DNA from: JAIRQK01 sp047974135
Lineage (GTDB): Bacteria; Campylobacterota; Campylobacteria; Campylobacterales; Campylobacteraceae
Length of the DNA: 18,857 nt
NCBI GenBank assembly: GCA_047974135.1
Contig: JBKECC010000013.1
Location: 1-18,857, forward strand
Direction: 5' to 3'
This document shows, piece by piece, positions 14,656 through 18,857 of the stretch (positions within the stretch are counted from its first letter, which is position 1; each line of letters begins with the position of its first letter). A program made the position numbers and the translations under genes. Under the pieces are notes generated by a model. It was given only the letters and a program-made list of their open reading frames with translations, made no database searches and had not been told where the DNA came from.

Positions 14656-14737
14656 CTTTGCTCCTTTTTTGGTTTTAAATATCTTCACACACTGCACATA
14701 TTTTAAAGGTTAAAACATCTGCGGTAGGTAAAGAAGA

Positions 14738-14768
14738 TAGATTGGGTTAAATATTCCTGCCCAATCTA
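14738..14768 (-). other. Hairpin in the napB-napL gap
   Basis: TAGATTGGG (14738-14746) and CCCAATCTA (14760-14768) form a perfect 9-base stem with a 13-base loop in the 105-base gap inside the nap operon. On the transcribed strand no T run follows, so it is more likely an mRNA-stabilising or attenuating structure than a full terminator. The rest of the gap holds only the napL ribosome binding site and a weak 6-base stem overlapping the napB stop. Confidence 0.5.
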
Positions 14769-14802
14769 TACTTCGTTTATACAGCTATTTTCTTTTTATA
14801 GC

Positions 14803-15345
14803 TTACTCGATACCTTCGTTCATAACGTCAGCTAAATTTGCTTTTTTTGCACCATCTTCTGTTCTAAACTCTGCTTGAAATTTGTTTACAACAAGAGGTT
14901 TTAAATTTGCCGCTTGAGGAACGTGACATTGGTTACAATTGTACCTTGCCTCATCCATAGTATCACCCAAATCTTTATGAGTTATCATACTTATAAAGTG
15001 TGACTTTGGCATCGCGGTTGCATTTAACTCTTTTGCAAGTTCAGGCAAGTGACAAGTTGTACACATATTCAAATCTCTTGTAATCTCCATCTGACCTTCA
15101 ACATCGTGAGGAATGAGTGGAGGTGCATTTTCAAATGAACGAGCTATATTTTTTGATTCCCCTGCAGGAGTTGAGATATACTCAAAATTTTGCAGAGCAA
15201 CACCGCTTTCATCAAACAAACTTGTTTTTCTTATACCTATATCTTCTGATGTGTAACTTTTACTTGATGCTTTTGTATCCAAGCATCCGCTAAAGGCAAA
15301 AATCAAAACACCAAAAAGAATAGAGCTTATTACTATTTTTCTCAT
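14803..15345 (-). CDS. napB: NapB, dihaem cytochrome c subunit of periplasmic nitrate reductase
   Basis: The 180-residue product has two haem-binding motifs, CTTCH (Cys95, Cys98, His99) and CNQCH (Cys137, Cys140, His141), and the conserved APPLIPHD segment with His80, a likely axial ligand. NapB passes electrons to NapA in the periplasm. The N-terminus MRKIVISSILFGVLIFAFSGC ends in a lipobox-like FSGC with Cys21, so this form may be a lipoprotein rather than soluble. The start overlaps the napH stop as ATGA and has AAGGAT upstream. Confidence 0.93.
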   Translation of the reverse strand: MRKIVISSILFGVLIFAFSGCLDTKASSKSYTSEDIGIRKTSLFDESGVALQNFEYISTPAGESKNIARSFENAPPLIPHDVEGQMEITRDLNMCTTCHLPELAKELNATAMPKSHFISMITHKDLGDTMDEARYNCNQCHVPQAANLKPLVVNKFQAEFRTEDGAKKANLADVMNEGIE

Positions 15346-16175
15346 TTCTTATCCTTTTGTGATAATACAAAGCTTTTTATACTAAAGTCTAATGCGTCAC
15401 TTTCACAAACTTCAACACAACGACCACATCTTGTGCACTCTCCACTTACGATAAAGCCACTTTCACCTTTGCCAACTATCTCTAATACTTGATTTTCTGG
15501 ACAAATTACTCTACATTCCATGCATTTTGTGCATTTTTCATCGTGGTATTTAACTTTTATAAAAGAGAAACGACCAACTAATGAGTAAAATCCACCAACA
15601 GGACAGATGTGCCCACAAAAACCATGTGATTGACCAAAAAGGTCAAATAAAAATATCGCAAAAACTATGGCTAAGCCAAAGCCAGCTCCAAAGATTATCT
15701 CTCTATGAAGCATTCCTATTGGACTTATCGCTTCAAATGCTGCTATGCCAAATATGGCAGATAGTATTAAAGATAATGCTATCATCCAATATCTTACATT
15801 TTTAGATAGTGATATATTGTGTTTTAGCCTGTTTATACCAAATTTTCTGTGTAAAAAATTTGCAAAATCTGTTACTATATTTAAAGGACATACAAAGCTG
15901 CAAAATGCACGACCGGCAAAAATTGCATAGATAAAAAAGATTATAAATGCACCAATTATGACATTGATTCCAAGAGCACCTCCTGCAACAAATAGTTGCA
16001 AAGTTGCAAATGGGTCACTTAGTGGAACTTTCTCTAACAAAAGTGAAGAGCTAAGATTGCCTTGTAACAATTTCCAGCCTGCGTAATTTGCCATAAAATA
16101 CAGAGCTAAAAGCCCTAATTGAACAAATCTACGAAGTATTAAGAATCTATACTTTTTCATCTTAGAATACCTCAC
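15342..16175 (-). CDS. napH: NapH, membrane quinol-dehydrogenase subunit
   Basis: The 277-residue product has four or five membrane helices, two CxxxCP motifs near helix ends (FCSFVCPLN with Cys92 and Cys96; FCGHICPVG) and two C-terminal [4Fe-4S] ferredoxin motifs (CTKCMECRVICP, CTRCGRCVEVC). This is the NapH layout. With NapG it replaces NapC in Campylobacterota, taking electrons from menaquinol to NapB/NapA. It overlaps napG by 14 bases; a second in-frame ATG at 16160 is an alternative start. Confidence 0.93.
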   Translation of the reverse strand: MRYSKMKKYRFLILRRFVQLGLLALYFMANYAGWKLLQGNLSSSLLLEKVPLSDPFATLQLFVAGGALGINVIIGAFIIFFIYAIFAGRAFCSFVCPLNIVTDFANFLHRKFGINRLKHNISLSKNVRYWMIALSLILSAIFGIAAFEAISPIGMLHREIIFGAGFGLAIVFAIFLFDLFGQSHGFCGHICPVGGFYSLVGRFSFIKVKYHDEKCTKCMECRVICPENQVLEIVGKGESGFIVSGECTRCGRCVEVCESDALDFSIKSFVLSQKDKK

Positions 16176-16956
16176 TATTTAGATAATCTTGTGCACCTTT
16201 TGTGCTACCTTTACTATCTTTTTTCTCAAAACCAGTATCTTGCACTCTCTTTTCATCAGCCTCATCCCATCCTTTGATATAGTTTGGGCCAACTGCTCCT
16301 ATGACAGAACTAATAGGAAGAATAGTTATGGTTGCTTTTTCTGTAATACAGGCTCTTTCACACTTTCCGCATCCAGTACAAACATCGTTATGTACTATAG
16401 GAAGTAAATGCGCATGCTTTCCTGTTCTTTCATTGTGTTTATACTCTATAGTTATAGCTTTATCTATCAGTGGACATGCTCTGTAGCATGCTTCACATCT
16501 AATACCTAAATATGCCAAACAGTTTAGTGTATCAACAACCGCAACTCCCATCCTTGCCTTTGTTATATCAAGAGATTCTGCACCATTTTTTATCGTACTT
16601 ACAAGCGAAGGGTCAAGCGACTTTGTTGGGCATATCGGCACACAAGGAATATCCGTACACATTTCACATGGAATTTCTCTTGGTGTAAAGTATGGAGTAC
16701 CAACAGGCACTCTTGTTACAACAGTAGCAAGCTTTAATGTATCAAATGGACAGGCTTCAACACAAAGTCCACACCTAATACAGCTTTTTAAAAACTCTTT
16801 TTCATCACGTGCTCCAGGAGGACGCAAAATAAAAGAAGCTTTTGCTTGATTGTTCAAAAAAGCACCCCAAACAAGTGAACCCATGAGAGCTAAGCTTATA
16901 GCTTTAACGCCTGTAAGGAGGGCTTTTCTTCTTTCGCTTGATTGAATATTTTTCAT
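16162..16956 (-). CDS. napG: NapG, periplasmic ferredoxin-type subunit
   Basis: The 264-residue product has a Tat-like signal (twin Arg9-Arg10 in SERRKALLTG, then a hydrophobic stretch to about 35). Four cysteine clusters for [4Fe-4S] centres follow: CIRCGLCVEACP (59-69), CEMCTDIPCVPICP, a CLAYLGIRCEACYRACP group, and CTGCGKCERAC. NapG works with NapH in quinol oxidation. It starts 17 bases after the napA stop with GAGGG upstream, so it is co-transcribed with napA. Confidence 0.94.
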   Translation of the reverse strand: MKNIQSSERRKALLTGVKAISLALMGSLVWGAFLNNQAKASFILRPPGARDEKEFLKSCIRCGLCVEACPFDTLKLATVVTRVPVGTPYFTPREIPCEMCTDIPCVPICPTKSLDPSLVSTIKNGAESLDITKARMGVAVVDTLNCLAYLGIRCEACYRACPLIDKAITIEYKHNERTGKHAHLLPIVHNDVCTGCGKCERACITEKATITILPISSVIGAVGPNYIKGWDEADEKRVQDTGFEKKDSKGSTKGAQDYLNSEVF

Positions 16957-16973
16957 AATATCCCTCTAATTTT

Positions 16974-18857
16974 CTATACTTTATAAATCTTTACAGCACA
17001 CTTTTTAAAATCAGTTTCGCCTGATAGTGGGCATGTAGCATCCAAGCATAGTTTATTGATATAAACCTTCTCATCAAAGAAAGGAACGTAAATCAAACCC
17101 TCAGGTGTTTTGTTTCTTCCTTGTGCGTCTATACGAGCTTTGATTTTGCCACGTCTACTTTCAATCCAAATAATATCATTGTGTTTTGCACCAATCTTTT
17201 GCACATCATTTTCATGCATGTAGCAAAGTGCTTCTGGAACCGCACGATAAAGTTCAGGTACTCTCATGGTCATTGTTCCTGTATGCCAGTGCTCTAACAC
17301 ACGTCCTGTACAAAGCCAGAGTGGATACTCATTGCTTGGCATTTCTGGTGGATCCATGTAAGGTCTTAGGAAGATTTTTGCCTTATTTTTAAGGTTAACT
17401 TTTTCACTTCCAGGAGCTTTTAGAGTTCCAACACCTATCTCTTTTAAGAGTTTTCCATAGAATGCATACTCTTTTCCATCTCCAAGTTTTCTTGCATATG
17501 GGTCATATTTTGCATTAAATCTCCAAAGAGTCTCTTTGCCATCAACAACAGGCCATCTTAAACCTCTAACTTTATGATATGTATCAAAGTCAGCTAAATC
17601 GTGTCCATCTCCAATGGTAAACTGTCTATATTCTTCCCAGATAGATTTTTGTACAAAAAAGCCATACCCTTTAAAAGCTTTTCCATCGCTTCCAAGAACA
17701 TTTCTTTTATCACCAAAAACTTCACTATTTTGGTAACCAGCTATGATTGGATCATTTGGTGTAAATGCTTTTGCCTCTTTATTTGCATAAAGCACATCAA
17801 AGAGTGTATCTTCAGGTGAGTAACCCATGGCTACCGCTTTATCAAGTACATTTGGTAGAGTCAATTCGCCATCTATCTTTTGCTCTTTCCAAACATCTTT
17901 TAATTTAAAGCGCTTAGCAAATTCAAGCATTTGCCATGTATCACTCATAGCTTCTCCAACAGGAGTTACTTGTTGTCTCCAATGTTGTGTACGTCTCTCC
18001 GCATTCCCGTAAGATCCCCATTTTTCATAAATCATCGCACAAGGTAAGATTAAGTCAGCTACCTTTGCACTGATTCCAGGATATACGTCTGAGCAAACTA
18101 TAAAGTTATCCATCTCACGTGCAGCTTTAATCCAGTGGTTCGCATTTGCAGAGTTGTGCCATGGATTGTTTACTGGAATCCAGTTGAACTTTATGTTTCC
18201 ATCTTCAAGTCCACGCTAGATTGCCATATAAGCTGTTCCATCTTTTGGGTTTAGAGTGCCTTCTGGTAATTTCCACAGTTTTTCTGTTTTTGCACGGTGA
18301 GCAGGATTTGCTGCAAGCATATCTGAAGGTAAGCGGTGACAAAAAGTTCCAACCTCTCTTGCAGTTCCGCAAGCACTTGGTTGTCCTGTTAGTGAAAATG
18401 CACCATTTCCTGGTTGACACTGTTTTCCAAGCAAGAAGTGAACCATGTAAGCTTGTTCATTTACCCAAGTTCCACGTGTATGTTGGTTCATACCCATAGT
18501 CCAGAAGCTTACAACTTTTCTATTTTTTTCAATGTAAAGATCTTTAAGTTCAACTAATTTTGCTTTAAACTCTTCTAAATCTTCATTTGGGTCGCCTTTT
18601 GCTATTTTCGCAACGAAATCAAGTGTATAAGGCTCTAACCCTTTTTTGAAATCCTCGTAAGTTATTTGCCAGTGAGCAGCTGCAGCTCCTGCTTTATCCA
18701 TAACCATAGTATCGCCAGCTTTAACTCCTAAGTATTGAAGAGTTACACCTTCGTTTGCACTCAATACCTTTGATTTTTGCTTAGCAGCAGTATCGAGTTC
18801 TGATGGTAGGTATTTTGGATGGTCGATATTGGCCCTCATACCATAACCTATATTTGT
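16974..18857 (-). pseudogene. napA: NapA, periplasmic nitrate reductase catalytic subunit, 5' end outside window, interrupted by in-frame TAG
   Basis: Two frame-aligned pieces encode the C-terminal two thirds of NapA: 18857-18219 (open at the window edge) and 18215-16974. They are separated only by a TAG codon at 18218-18216, in the run TAYMAI-stop-RGLEDGNIKFNW. Family features on both sides are intact: VSFWTMGMNQHTRGTWVNEQ, GNGAFSLTGQPSACGTAREVGTF, then SDVYPGISAKVADLILPCAMIYEKWGSYGNAERRTQHW and the C-terminal bis-MGD cofactor domain with GRVLEHWHTGTMTMR. Residues around the stop suggest an ancestral Trp codon (TGG to TAG). The catalytic Cys and Tat signal lie outside the window. No other stop occurs in about 628 codons, so this is a fresh nonsense mutation or a sequence error. 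NapA reduces nitrate to nitrite in the periplasm. The gene's own stop is also TAG. Confidence 0.9.

Noticed and set aside
14698..14802. Missing napF as an operon defect
   Set aside because: C. jejuni has the same napAGHBLD order without napF, so its absence is normal for part of the phylum.
18216..18218. TAG in napA as a pyrrolysine codon or general stop reassignment
   Set aside because: Three other genes in the window (napA's own end, aguB, chaA) terminate at TAG in the normal place, and Campylobacterota are not known to encode pyrrolysine; a mutation or error is simpler.

Overview
The window is AT-rich and densely packed with genes. It looks like a chromosomal segment of a Campylobacterota (epsilonproteobacterial) species of the Campylobacter / Sulfurospirillum / Sulfurimonas kind. 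Two arrangements support this. The block comEC - YihY - GlcD - exported PgbA-like protein - M23 peptidase has, from memory, the same order as Campylobacter jejuni Cj1211-Cj1215. The nitrate reductase genes also lie in the order napA-G-H-B-L-D, as in C. jejuni. I cannot name the species from sequence reading alone.

Layout. 1-650: the start of an unidentified leftward gene, a short direct repeat, and the C-terminal part of a ComEC-type competence protein with no N-terminal half. 533-3533: a tightly overlapping leftward operon (PgbA-like exported protein, GlcD-type FAD oxidase, YihY membrane protein). 3705-5477: rightward cell-wall peptidase of the Csd3/Pgp3 type and a Nudix hydrolase. 5512-6384: leftward N-carbamoylputrescine amidase (aguB). 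6521-8864: ferrous iron uptake operon feoAB behind a Fur-box-like promoter. 9010-10098: ChaA-type cation/proton antiporter. 10169-11152: leftward agmatine deiminase (aguA), which makes the substrate of AguB. 11336-13285: acetyl-CoA synthetase. 13334-18857: leftward periplasmic nitrate reductase operon, napA (5' end outside the window, interrupted by an in-frame amber codon), napG, napH, napB, napL, napD.

The most striking signal is not a gene. The 10-base palindrome TTACATGTAA occurs 15 times in 18.9 kb, against roughly 0.1 expected from base composition by hand estimate. Nine copies extend to TTTACATGTAAA. The copies mark transcription-unit borders. All four convergent gene junctions carry it, three of them as a pair of copies that together form a long hairpin. 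It overlaps the probable -35 regions of the divergent aguA and acs promoters and lies in the pgbA-like/csd3 and feoB/chaA gaps. Five copies are inside coding sequence, four of them in the frame that reads Leu-His-Val. This resembles the behaviour of DNA uptake sequences or a dispersed REP-like palindrome, but its role cannot be read from this window.

Two damaged genes deserve attention: napA, with a single TAG in an otherwise intact frame, and the ComEC fragment, which lacks its N-terminal half and has other sequence in its place.
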